DNA of 64,000 nt from Adiantum capillus-veneris (Eukaryota; Streptophyta; Polypodiopsida; Polypodiales; Pteridaceae). The translations under genes and the position numbers were made by a program. The notes under the pieces were generated by a model that had not been told where the DNA came from, ran no database searches, and saw only the letters and a list, made by a program, of their open reading frames with translations. The stretch lies in NCBI GenBank assembly GCA_014529385.2, contig CM043967.1, forward strand, positions 84,822,278-84,886,277, written 5' to 3'. Shown here piece by piece: positions 22,176 to 33,700 of this stretch; position 1 is the first letter of the stretch; the number at the start of each line of letters is the position of its first letter.

Positions 22176-22534
22176 CAACCCATCCTCCAAAATTTTCTTC
22201 TACAGCCACAGCTTGATTTTTGACACAATCTTCTTAATGTCCATTCAGATGTTCCCTCTACGTCCTCTCATCATTGCCAGCTCAGCTACCCACCTTTTTT
22301 TGCATGACGTGACAAGTCCTTTCAATGGCCACAAGTACTTCAAAAGCATCTACAATGTTGTAGTAGAACGTTGACCCTCTTGGAGCTAGACTCATGGCAA
22401 TACGCCATGGTATCTGAAAAAGGAATGTTCCGTAGATGCAGCATTAACATATGTTCCATAGATGCAGAGAAATATGTTCTCCCTCCCTTTATCTATTTCT
22501 CAAATTCTCCCACATGCTTTTAGGACATAAGGGA

Positions 22535-22775
22535 ATGTCACCGAGTTTGGAAACAAGCCCTCCAAATTTAATTGTTCAAACCACGTATGACACTTTTCAT
22601 CATGGCAATACCCAATGATTAGTGTTTTCTAGCTTATGGTATCTTTCTCAAGAAGCTCGTCAAATAGCTGTTCAGTTTTGGTAAGAACACCACATTTAGC
22701 ATACATGTCCACCAATACGTTTCCAAGATTTGTATTTGTCCCAAAAAGACCGTCTTGAACAATCTCTATGTGTAC
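22535..22775 (-). pseudogene. PPR-protein relic, minus strand
   Basis: Reading the minus strand from 22775, one frame gives HIEIVQDGLFGTNTNLGNVL, directly followed by VDMYAKCGVLTKTEQLFDEL, then EKDTIS-stop-KTLIIGYCHDE and NSVTFPYVLKAC. These are consecutive L/S/P-type PPR repeats (VDMYAKCG, ELxEKDxxSW, GYCxxE, PNSVTFxxVLKAC). One TAG replaces the usual Trp. It faces the plus-strand PPR relic of copy B, which begins just to its right. Confidence 0.75.
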
Positions 22776-23039
22776 CAAAAATGCACGACCACATTCCTAG
22801 TCGAGGGCTAATCCTAGACATGTCTACCTTGATGTGCTCTAGTTGGAATATATGCAGTCATATCTGACTGAACTTTCTACCAATTAATCTTGGAACGCAC
22901 TGACTGCTAGACATATTGCCGAATATGACTGATTGTTGCATTAAGTGCCTTTAAGCCATGTGTCGTTGCTCCAAGAACTTTACATGGGTGAGATAACTTT
23001 GTTAGATGGGCTCATAGAGAAGGGTTGGTGCATAAAGTT

Positions 23040-23190
23040 GTCTTTGACATGTCATATGCCGAATGTGGCAACCATGTGTTGCATAGTGCTTGCCTATGGG
23101 TATGGAGAATGTGGAAACTTGCATGTTTTGCATACGATGCTGCTATTTGCTGATGTCATCTCTTAGAGCACATTTATTATTGGAGATGCC
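23040..23190 (+). pseudogene. PPR-protein relic in copy B
   Basis: Counterpart of the relic at 19765. It keeps the CATATGCCGAATGTGGCAACC and GGAAACTTGCATG segments that encode YAECGN and GNLH, but the DAISW equivalent now ends in a stop (TAG at 23164). Fewer repeat positions can be read than in copy A. Confidence 0.5.
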
Positions 23191-23454
23191 CTACTTGGCT
23201 GACGCAAGGACGCTCGTGGTTTAACAAGGCTTTTTGCAATGTCTGGTCATGGTGGCTATTGAGGCACAAGTTCTCATGTTGTTGAGTACTATGTGGAAAG
23301 GGAAAAACAATCTGCTTTTGCAAACGTGCAAATGCCAGGAAACCCTTGCTATGGTTGTAGACAATAGCATTTGGTCCAATGATGTAATGACCTAGATTCA
23401 CAAATTGGTGGCCTCTTGATGGTTCAGCTCTCATACTTACATGCCTCAAGGACT

Positions 23455-23940
23455 CAACTAATTAACAATCCCATAACGCTTGTTTGTTGATCTTCTATTA
23501 GCATACATTGACTCACCCACATTGTTGTCTACATACAAGCTCTTTCCCAGTATTTCCATCCAACACTGCCCATGAGATAAGTGTGTATCCATGTGTCTGA
23601 GTCTTGTCACAAAGCCGTCCTTCGTGAGTTGGAGAGTATGCTCTCTATAGAAAGTCATCTTTGTGCCCAACTCCATTGTTGTCTGTATCCATGTGCTCAC
23701 GGTATCTAGCTGAATTCAATCCTGACGTATGAGTTCGATGATCTCTATCTGTGTAAGAGATAGGAGGGTGCATCTAGGGAGTACTGGGCCATGAGCTCTA
23801 GATATGGTCCCACTCATAGTGCCCAACTCAGTATGGTATCTAACTCTCTCATCATCTCCTCCGTGCGGCCTGGTTTCATAAAAGACCGTCAGAAGGTTGC
23901 CCGTCCAAGAAGGATAATCCCTGGAGAACTCCTATATATC
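23455..23940 (-). pseudogene. LINE endonuclease relic in copy B
   Basis: Minus-strand counterpart of 20160-20700. The 23700-23458 frame matches copy A for about 75 residues (FVTRLRHMDTHLSHGQCWME and GKSLYVDNNVGESMYA). A deletion removes most of the GDFNAR codons. Because this block stays similar while frames break elsewhere, the true coding phase is uncertain. Confidence 0.45.
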
Positions 23941-24076
23941 ATCATCTAATACAACAAATGGAGATTTCCTTCTAGGTGCAGCATACTTCTACAATATTAA
24001 TACTACAGCTCGCTCAATACCTAGTATGAGTTCTATAGCTTCATCTTCAAGCTGGTGTAGGCGTATAAGTATGCTG

Positions 24077-24960
24077 CCACAGTGTCGTGTGAAGAGGTTA
24101 TGGGGCGGCAATGCACTCGATGCAAAGCTAGGAAGTCGAAGGCAATATCAGAGGTAGAAAGCCCAGCATCCCCTCTGTATGCTAAAAACGCAAGTCCCTT
24201 GTGCCGCTTGATGGGGCTGCTTTTCCCCTCTCCAATTGCGGGTCCTCCTTCACGTGCTCTAGAACAAGCATCCTTTTGTTGAACCGATGCCCGTATGCGA
24301 TTAATGCAAGGGTTGAGAGTTAATGCAAAGGTGCAGATTAGGAAAGGCTTGTGTGTTGACCGCGAAGAACAAGATCTTAGGGCTAATCTGGGCAATCCCT
24401 TTAGGGATGAGAGAGAAGGGAGGAGCGATGGCTGATATGGATCCATAGCATAGAAAACAGAGCCTAAAAGGTGAAAATGTTGGTTGTTAGTAGAAAACAC
24501 AGCCACCAAAGGGGAGTGATCTCAGTTCTAAGGGAGTTCTTTGCGACAAAAAAAATCAGTAGGAGATCGCTGGCTTAGGAGAAGAACCTCATCATTTGAT
24601 ACCATGTGAGAGTGGGCAGCGGAAGCGAAAGCATGAGCATCAACTATAATGCTGCCAACAATAACATATAGCTAGTCCTTCCCAGGAATACATGAAGATC
24701 TGCTTCATTTTGTCCACTCTTCCATTGAATCTGTTCTTTTGTGTGTTTCTCTTCCAGTTTTTCTACCTGGTCTTGCATTTGATTCATAACCTTTTGAAGC
24801 ATTTGTAGCATTTTTGTTTGATCTATTAAGTTGTAGTCCACTCCCATTCATGGCTGCTTCGACCTCATCTGTAGATTCTTGATCTATTAATATTTTTACT
24901 TGCATTGACGTTATGTGCAGATACAATGTTTGTGTTAGTCTGACATATAGTTTGTTTTAA
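24077..24960. other. unassigned stretch, possible minus-strand LTR/primer-site remnant
   Basis: A 158-codon minus-strand ORF (24509-24033) has a Ser/Leu/Arg-rich composition and matches nothing I know. On the minus strand near 24610-24590 the text reads CTCTCACA then TGGTATCA, like an LTR end followed by a primer site, but the last bases of the primer site differ. Further minus-strand ORFs at 24926-24644 have a short Gln/Glu/Lys-rich helical stretch. No gene can be named. Confidence 0.35.
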
Positions 24961-24973
24961 ATATATAGATACA

Positions 24974-26165
24974 ATGAGTGACCAGGGTCATAGACTGAAG
25001 TTGATGTTCATCAAGACTTTGCTACGTACCACTGGACTATCAGGAGAGGCTTTGATGGAGGCTATGCCAAATTATATAGAGATGAATGACGCCGGTTTAG
25101 ACAACTCCATCGAGTTTCTTGGGCCAATCAGTTTGCTCGTACATTCTGGAGAGGGTACATCCTCCCAGCCACACACAGGAGTGGAGACTTCCTCTCATGC
25201 TGATCAGACCATAGCACATCGGTAATCTTCTCGACTTGATAAAGTAGTAATGTCATTCTTTTTTTAATATAGAAATCTTAATATATGTATTCCCTTGATT
25301 CCATTGTTTGCTTAGGACTCCTATCCCAGGTACATCACATCACGAGAGTCAGTGGCTTACTACTCATGTACCTCCTAGTACTCAGGTGACACTTGATTCA
25401 CATACTAGTGGCCGTCAGTCTTGGAGTATATCTATCATGGTGATTATGGATTAAATATCAAGTACTTTTCAAGAAATATCATCTCAACTGCTGTATGTTT
25501 ATATTTCATGTAGGCACGCCACCAGGTCGAACGACTCGTGAGACACCACCTCAGCTGCTAGTTCCCCCGTCAGTGCCCCCACCTCCACCGATGCGCACGT
25601 ACACTAGCAGCTTGGGTGTCACATGCGACATCTTGCCTAACTGGGCTATCCTCCAGCTCGGAGCCGGCATCACCCTCAAATGTCGAATGGGAGACCTCTG
25701 CTCGTCTTATCAAAAGAAGCTTCATATACCATGGGAGTAAGTATTAATTAACATAAAAAATATAAATTTTAGTTTGGTAGTTGAATTACCAATCGATTTT
25801 TTTTGCAATGTGATGATCGACATGAGGGTGATAAGAAATATGTCATCAACACACTAGAGCCGGAGTATGGGACATGATGGAGTCACAAATGGATGGTCAA
25901 GCAAATGTGCAAACTCGTGAATCATCGATGCGACGTAGCACGGTAAATAGAGAGAAAGAAAAAAAGAAAGAAAGTTTTTTAAGGTCTATATCAGGCCGAA
26001 ATCGGCCTATGAGACAAATCAATGTTATCCAAGTCTTATGTTGTCATCTTTGCTTGAATGACTCATTGTATGGAGTTATGATGCCTATTGGGCGTGTTAT
26101 AGCCAAAGTATCAACGGAAATTTATAATTGGAGACATTGTGATAAAATCCAGGCAAAGAATTAAC
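24974..26165 (+). pseudogene. decayed multi-exon gene of unknown function
   Basis: Exon 1 (24974-25221) ends CATCG before GTAATC. An intron ends TTTGCTTAG at 25315, and exon 2 (25316 to about 25425) continues in frame with TPIPGTSHHESQW. A second intron ends TTTCATGTAG at 25513, and exon 3 (25514-25736) has a Pro-rich run, then CDILPNWAILQLGAG, and stops at a GTAAGT donor. A further exon near 25810-26160 keeps an EPEYGT...SHKWMVKQM piece with stops. Short introns with canonical borders argue for a once real spliced gene. Pro-rich N-terminus plus Trp/Lys-rich C-terminus resembles plant transposase-associated ORFs, but I cannot name it. Confidence 0.45.
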
Positions 26166-26559
26166 AATGAAAGTATAAGATCGGGCCATCATTTGGACAA
26201 TCAATGCTCAAGCCCAATGATCTATTACATGTAAGCTCAAGAGCTTCTTAATAACATATTGGATATTTAGTCTATTTAAATGTTTCATATTTCATAAAGT
26301 ATATTGTGGATAAATATATTTATACCTAAGGCCACCTCAAACATGGTTGCATTTCTAGTAGATATATAGAAAATCTTCAAAGCAATACACCATGAACTCA
26401 ACAACAAAAATATGATGATCACAAACAAGAAATTGTGTCCCCAGTTATCTCCACAATAATCATACCAATTATAATAAGCACCAAGAAATATGATATAGGT
26501 GCACATTTATGGATTTAGTAAGATGATGAATCACGAAGGCTATTGTAGCACTCTTGTAG

Positions 26560-26590
26560 CCCCCCCCCCCCGGGGGGGGGAGGGGAGGGA
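26560..26590. repeat. poly-C/poly-G palindrome
   Basis: Twelve C followed directly by nine G, then AGGGGAGGG. It is self-complementary and could form a hairpin, and the G-rich half has the spacing of a possible G-quadruplex. It could also be an assembly or slippage artefact. Confidence 0.6.
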
Positions 26591-26725
26591 TAGATCTTAA
26601 AGTGTGCCTAGAATCACATGTTAGTGAGTTATGACCGGGATTAGATCTTAATGAGGGCCTACAGTCACATGTTAATGAGTTATGGGAGTATATCTTAATG
26701 AGTGCATACACTCACATGTTAGTTA
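26590..26725 (+). repeat. three-copy tandem repeat (~50 bp)
   Basis: Three imperfect copies of a unit with ATCTTAATGAG, then CTACA-TCACATGTTA-TGAGTTATG. It follows the C/G palindrome immediately, and no coding potential is visible. Confidence 0.6.
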
Positions 26726-28009
26726 TGTTGTGTTGTACTATACATTGTATTTCTATTACACAGACATAAACAAAAATTCCTTATATGTTCCAAATGGCCC
26801 TACTTAAACAACAACAAAAAGAAAGTAAAATAAAAATAGTAATATATAAGGACCCATTGAAAAGGTAGATCTAATAAGCATAAAAAAAAACAAAAAAAAA
26901 CTCATGAAATGTACCTTAGTGAGTTCCTTAAATGAAAGGAATCTTTTATAAATTAGCATATCAACGAAAATTTCAACGAGTCAGTACTTTACATCATGGG
27001 ATCAAATTCCTAGGAAGGCACTTCTTAAACCCTTGTTCTCTAACGCCTATTTGAGCGAGCCAAAAACCTCTGGGGAGCAAAGAAAAACACACAACCCCTA
27101 CAATGTATTAGTACTTGCATACAAAGAAAAAAAAACAAGCTACATCATTGAATCTTTTCCACATACTAGTTATCCTCCTAAGGGGGAGTACCACATACTT
27201 TCTTCTCTAAATATATAGAAAACACAAAAACTTCACCCTCTAGCATAAGGCAATGATACAACACTACGAGCATGCAAAGCCCAACCGTCCCTAGCCAGCA
27301 AATGTTGGGTATGTGATCATCCTCATTAGTGAAATTTTCTAGCAACCAACTAGAAGAAAGAACAAGACAAGTTAAGGATAAGACATGTATGTGCATTCAT
27401 GTGTGTGGTATATGTAATTGGATATGTGGGATTCTATGTAAGTATTTAAAAAAAGTAGAACTTTGCTCTAGTCCTCCTCGAAACAAAGCTCCACCCCTTG
27501 GCTAAAGTCCTTTCCTATATGTGCCACTGACTCTATGATGCAACTCTTCAAGGTAGGAAACAATTCTGATGAAAGAGACTCTCCAACCTTGCTATTGTAG
27601 TGTGCCACACCACCACCCACATGCTTTTGATCAAACAACCCAGTTGAAGATTCATCACTATGAACACACTTTCTCTCTTGTGCAGGGATGTAATGTCCAC
27701 CATCACACATGAGCATCGACCATCGATGGAGATGCAACCCAATATTGCTAGCATATTTTACCAGCTTACACAAGTGTTATGCAAGATACAAAGTCACTAA
27801 AAAGTTTTCATCCACTAGACATACATATGTTATCTTTGTAACCCCTGTCATGAATGGTGTGGACAAATGATTTCACAATAGGATAACAATATTGTCTTCA
27901 TTTGTGCATGTCATCCACTTTTCTATGCCACTACCATAATTCATTTTATTATGGATAGTAGTCGTCATTTTAATAATGTGCACATATTGGTACGTTCTTT
28001 ATTATACAA
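26726..28009. other. AT-rich non-coding stretch with an unassigned minus-strand ORF
   Basis: Mostly AT-rich and without recognisable genes. One minus-strand ORF of about 100 codons (27773-27468) has a plausible protein-like composition (GLHLHRWSM, HYIPAQERK), but I do not recognise it and find no neighbouring exons. It is listed only so the stretch is described. Confidence 0.35.
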
Positions 28010-28145
28010 AAGATTCTTGTGAATCTCATGCTCCCCTGTATGAGTACCCGACCTTCAAAAAGGACTAGAGAGGATTCGAACTCAGGCCCCCTTGGCGTAC
28101 ATAACTTTAGAGTCTCAAGCCTAACCACATGCACCAAGACGTCGA
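28010..28145 (-). ncRNA. tRNA-derived SINE-like or tRNA pseudogene
   Basis: On the minus strand, TGGTGCATGTGG (28136-28125) fits the Pol III A box in 11 of 12 positions, and GAGTTCGAATCCT (28083-28071) is a good B box about 53 bases downstream. A T-arm-like context surrounds the B box. No complete cloverleaf is evident and no CCA-end context is seen, so a tRNA-derived SINE head or decayed tRNA is likelier than a working tRNA. The tail is not delimited. Confidence 0.5.
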
Positions 28146-28671
28146 GCTAGTATTGCAATTGATTCATCAAGTTCTAAAAAAAACCAGTGAACTGTGCGCA
28201 TGCCTCAGCATTCGGCCTTGTCCCCCGCCCCCCCTGTTTCACGGAGCTTGAGGCCCCCCAAGCTCGCTTTGCCCCTCCCTGCCCCTCCTCGCTCGTAGTG
28301 AGTCTTTACTTTTGCTGCATCTTCAAAAGATTCTGATTAATGCATCATTTTTTGGAATCAAGGACACATACTTGATCACGGACATCTACTAACAAAGCGT
28401 ACGCAGATCAAGAGAATAATGTATTTTTGGCGATGATTTGAACACCGTGAAGTGGGTGAGAGAGAAGGTGCAAGGCGGTTATGAGGCAGTAGCTGAGGTT
28501 TTGGGTGGCGAGGGCACAACCATCGATCAGCTGGGTGCGAGAAGAGAGACATTGATGTTGCAAGTGGCGCTTCTCTGCACCAGAAAAGCAGCGGCCATTG
28601 CGCAATGACGTTGTGACATATGGTTATTGAAGCAAAGCCCCGCCGCAATCATGAATGGTGGGCCGGAACTT

Positions 28672-28674
<3 letters not shown>
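28146..28674. other. spacer before the gypsy insertion
   Basis: C-rich patches and short ORFs on the minus strand (28648-28376), none convincing. It ends in the (GA)n tract that is the insertion target of the gypsy element. Confidence 0.4.

Positions 28675-28736
<62 letters not shown>
28675..28736. repeat. (GA)n microsatellite, left part of the insertion target
   Basis: About 31 GA units running directly into the TG end of the gypsy 5' LTR. A second GA run (37553-37594) lies just right of the element, so the insertion split one microsatellite. Confidence 0.9.
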
Positions 28737-28738
<2 letters not shown>

Positions 28739-30362
28739 TCATAAAATCTAATATCTAACTAACCCAAATGATTTTCTCATATTAAATTGATCACTTAATG
28801 TGGGAGAATAAACGGGAACAAGTGTTAAGATATAGGTATGTGCTTTTAGATCTATCTCAACACGGGGCCAATGTAAAGTGGCCCAAAAGGGAGATGGTCT
28901 ATCAAAGAGCAAGGCTAACCAATGGATCATAAGACCTTAGGGTTAGCTTCATTGAAGACCTCCAATAAATGTGTGTAAAAGTCCTTTTGACCTTAAGTAA
29001 GCTAGGGCTGAGCTTGAGGTGGGAACCGGGCCCAAGCTCGAGGTGCTTGTCCTGCTTGAGGTGCTTGTCATGCTTGAGGTGTTTTTCATGCTTGAGGTGC
29101 TTGATTAAGATGCTTGAGGTGCTTGACTGGCTCCATGCTTGAGGTGCTTGACTTGCTGCATGATTAAAGTACTTGAGGTGCCTTGAGAAGCTTGCCTGAG
29201 ATGCTTGTGGGAACCCCCCCTAGTTCAAGTGCTTTGTCATGCTTGGTGAGTAAGGTGCTTGATCACCTAAAATTCAAAAGCATTCCTACAAGAGGGGGGG
29301 CGAGCCCTTTTCCTAGGGCCTAGAGAGAGAACACCCACTCACACACACAAGGGAAGCCCATCTTGAAGAGGCAGCAAGGACACATGTCAGGCCCCTACCC
29401 ATGTTACCTTCATGTGTTGCTTGAAGCCTATTGGCTAGGCTTCAAAGGGGTCCGATGATAAATTACATGAATTATCTAATTGTTTTAGCATTTATCAAGT
29501 CCTCTCTCTCAAAGGGGAAAGGGGGACACTTGTCCCAAGGCTACCCATATTGCTTGTAATGGCTCCTGCTTGTGATTGGCTAGGCCTGGAGGGGTCCAAT
29601 GAGCTTCAGGCATGAGCTACAAGGGGGGGGTCGACCCAAGCAAGCTAGGGGGGTGCCTAGGGGGTATACTCACCCACACACACTCACAAGCACTCTCATT
29701 GTGTGATATGCAAAGTGCAAGAGCTCCCTCTCGAAGCAAGTAGAGGTTGAGAGCCTACACCAACACTCTTGGCTATGGAGTGCAAATCCAACCAAGAGCC
29801 ATGCTTCAATGCTTAAGCTTGCCATCTCCTTCTTCTTCATTACTATGCTATTATGTATTCTAGCAACAAGAGTATGATAAGTGAGGAACTAATTCTTTCT
29901 CCTACGAAATGTTTCTTCTTCCTCTTCCCTACCCTCATTCCCTGCTAGCTCTCTCCACCTTCGAAGGTGTTTGAGGTCTTGGGACTGAGGCTTGGGATAG
30001 TTAAATCTTTCTTCAAGTTTATGTTATGTTTGTGGTGCATGAAGCCTTCCATCTTCATGGCATCACCTAGGTCACAAGGAACACAAAGACTGTATTGTAA
30101 CAAGTCTCTCTTTATGGGAGAAATCATAATACAAATGCCTATTGGAGGGGGGACCGGCTCCACATAAATCCGGTCCTCAATTGTTGTCATGTTCTCTAAA
30201 CTCTCTCTCTTGCAAAAGTATTGTCTATGCCAAGTTAACTAATTGCTATGATTATGTTGCTATCTTCAATTATGTCTACCCGCTATGCTCACAAAATCAT
30301 TTCTTGAAAGTACTCTCATTAAATTCCGCTATTCTCAAATTGAATAGGCAAATTCCATTACA
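28737..30362 (+). repeat. gypsy 5' LTR
   Basis: Starts TGTCATAAAA and ends CCATTACA. An internal array of a ~18-bp unit (GCTTGAGGTGCTT-based) lies at about 29035-29190. Several G-runs and CACACACTCAC runs occur. I see no clear TATA box. Short ORFs inside are shared by all three LTR copies and are not genes. Confidence 0.93.
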
Positions 30363-30363
30363 T

Positions 30364-30375
30364 TGGTATCAGAGC
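30364..30375 (+). promoter_or_regulatory. primer-binding site of the gypsy element
   Basis: TGGTATCAGAGC, complementary to the 3' end of initiator-Met tRNA, one base after the 5' LTR. Confidence 0.92.
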
Positions 30376-30777
30376 ATTTGGTTTCTCTTTTCTTGCTTAA
30401 GAAGAGAGGTCCTTAAGTAGCCTATAAATGGTTGATGTTGTTAATTATAATAGAGTAAGTGGAACTGGGATCTAATACCGGTTTTGTTAAGCCCACTATG
30501 TGGGGGATGGTGCACACCTCGGGAGCTTTGGACTTAATAATGGAGTCTTTTTAGACTTGCCTACGGCTTTACCATTATTGAGCCATAAGAAGTCCGAAAG
30601 GAGCTAGCCCTTGGCAACTCTGCTATGTTAGACCTACTCCTCTACTCTCTATAATTAACCACTTTGAGCCATGGGTGTAGATACTTAAGAGCCGATTTTC
30701 AAAGGCTAAGAGGAGTGGCAACTAAGGTTTTGAATTGCCAAAGCATACACTAAGTACATACATAAAATTTTGTTAAC
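30376..30777 (+). other. gypsy leader region
   Basis: About 0.4 kb between the primer site and the Gag start codon, with no long frame. It is probably the untranslated leader and packaging region. Confidence 0.6.
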
Positions 30778-33700
30778 ATGGCTGACAATAATCAAGAGAG
30801 TAGAATGAACATTGATAGCTTTGATTTTGCACATGAAGGTGCTAATGATGATACTCCCATGTTTGTGAATTATCTTGTGACTAGGTTGCAACAAGCTATG
30901 GGCAACCCTACCTTGAAAGCCGAAGTTACTCAACAACTTCGTGCCTATGGAATTTCCCTTCCTCTCCAAGAGGAGAGAGAGCTTAGGAGGCCTCTTGAAG
31001 AGACCCCCAAAAGAAGACTCTCTCCCATTTGAGAGGAGGAATCCAAAGAGAAAGAAAGCAATGAAAGTTCAAGTTCTTCTGAAGATGTGGATCCACGAAG
31101 AAGGCGGTCTAGACGATCGCCTACTCCTCCCAAGAGGAAAAGAGCAACCCATAGTCCTTCTCCTCATCACTCTCAAAGGCAAGAGAGGAAACAAAGGAAG
31201 AAAAGGGCTAGGAAGAGGTCACCCTCTTCTCCTTCTTCTTCACCTTCCTTCTCTTCCGATGAAAGTTATGGCTATTCTCCTAGAGAATACAAGAGGGGAG
31301 GGCATCGCAAATCATTTCCTGCATGGCGAAGGTCACAAAAGCTAAAGAAGTTCAAGGAGGGAGGAAAGAGTATCTCTTTTCTCACCTACGATGGCACCTT
31401 TGGTGCTACCGACAAAGTGTTGGCCTTCATCCAGCAATTTGATGTGGCCTTTGGGGACGAGGGCTTCACAGAGTCCTCCAAGCTACGCCATGTAGCTATG
31501 CACTTCCAAAAATCAGCTCGTCAATGGTGGGCTAGCCTTCGTGGCAATGGAGAAGCCCCAAAGACATGGAAAACTCTACGAGTTTCCATCATGAAGCAAT
31601 TTCTTCCAAGCGATACTAAAGATAAAGTTCTTACCGAATGGCGCGGCTTGAAGCTCCTCTCTCATGAGTCTATCAACAAGTATGTAGATAAGTTTTGGGA
31701 TTTACATCTCAAAGCTACTGTCTTTCAAAAGATAGACTTTGCCGAGCAAAGACAACAATTCTGTGCGGGATTACCTGAAGAGATGGCCGAATATATCAAC
31801 TCTCAACGGCCCGGTACTATTACCGAAGTAATCCACCACACCATGGTTGCTTCACGCATCAATTTCCATCAAGGGGCTAGACGTAATGTCAAGCCCATGG
31901 AAAACAAAGATAAAAATGATGCAAAGGGAAAATCCAATGCTCAAAATAATTCCCAAGGCACTTCCAACAACAACAACAACAATCGGTCCAAGGAGAAGGG
32001 AGTTTACAAAGGTAAAAACAAACTCTCTCCTAAAGAGCTTGAAGCTTTTCGCAAGGACCATAAGTGTTTCAAGTGTGGGGAGCAAGGACATGGCTATCGT
32101 TCTTGCCCCAAGAAGAATACTCGCAATGAGACTCCTAGGGCTTCCACCATCGAAGCTCCAAAAGAGGATGCTCATTGCAAAGGATCATCACTCTCCTATG
32201 CTTGGGGAAAGGTAAGAGAGCATGATGCCTTCATCTTGTTTGACCCTGGCTCTACTCTCAGCTTCATATCAATAGAGTTGGCCACCAAGTTGGGCATTCA
32301 AGCTTTTGAGATGGGAGATATAGTAACAGCTGATGCAGCTTTCAAGGGACAACAAGCCTCCGTTACTCCCTTGATTGGGAAGTTGAGGCTTCATGTCCAA
32401 AGCTATGTTGACAAAGAAGACTTCTTCATCTCTCCCCTCCAACATCAGGATGTTATCCTAGGGGCACCATGGTTTGATCGCATGGCTGCCAACATGAAGT
32501 TCCCTGAAAGGAGAATTTACTTCACCTACAGGGGAAAGAACATGTATATAGATGCTAGTGAGCGTGGTCGCACTATTCCACTTGTAAATCCTCTTTCTTT
32601 TGATAAATCAATGAAGAGCTCAGTTTCTGCGTACATGATTTATGTCAAAGAGTCTCTAAAAGCTAATAATGTTTCATCAAATGAAAATGATAGGAATCAA
32701 GAAGAGTTAGACTTGTCTACTTTTCTAAAAGGATTCCAAGATGTGTTCATCGATGATATCCCTATGGACCTACCTCCAAAACGAGGGGATGATGACCATC
32801 GTATTGAGCTCCTTCCAGGAAGCTCACCGCCTAACAAACCTCCTTATCGAGTCTCACAAGCTCAACAAGAGGAGATCATGAGGCAAGTACAAGAGCTGGT
32901 AGACAAAGGGATGGTGAGGCCTAGTTCCTCTCCCTTTTGTTCTCCAGTCCTTTTAGTGCAAAAGAAAGATGGTACATACCGTATGTGTGTGGACTATCGA
33001 GCACTAAACCATATCACTATCAAAAACAGATTTCCCGTACCTCGGGTAGAAGATCTGTTTGATAAGCTACAAGGCTCTACCTACTTCAGTAGGATTGAAC
33101 TTAAGAGTGGCTATCATCAAATAAGGATAGTGGATGAGGATATCTTAAAGACCGCGTTTCGCACAACATTTGGTCTTTATGAATATCTAGTCATGCCTTT
33201 TGGCTTGACTAATGCACCAGCTACGTTCAATCGTTTGATGGAGAAAATTTTTAGACCATATCGAAAATTCACTGGAGTGTTCTTCGATGATATCATCATC
33301 TACTCCAAGTCTTTGGAGGAACATAAGCAACATCTCCAAGTGATTTTTCAAGCCTTGAGGGAGAACAAACTTTTTCTCAACCAAAAGAAAAGTGAATTCT
33401 TCCTTCAAGAGATTCAATATCTAGGCCATATTATCTCTCACGATGGTATTCGTATGGATCCATCAAAGTTAGAGGTAATAAAATCATGGCCTAACCCAAG
33501 GAATCTACATGAGCTAAGAAGCTTTATTGGTATGTGTGCATACTATAGACACTTCATAGCAAAATTCTCTCAAGTAGCAGGACCACTACACGACTTAACC
33601 AAGAAGAACGTTAAGTTTGTATGGACTGCTAAGGAGAAAAATGCTTTTGAAAAACTCAAAGAGAAGCTTACTTCCCAACCAGTCCTCGTGCTTCTGGATC

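Larger units (their letters stand above)
22776..24076. repeat. direct duplication, copy B
   Basis: Second copy of the module at 19427-20826, in the same orientation and about 3.35 kb downstream. It lacks about 14 bases in the LINE GDFNAR motif region and has other small gaps. Both copies carry the same relics, so decay started before the duplication and continued after it. Confidence 0.88.
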
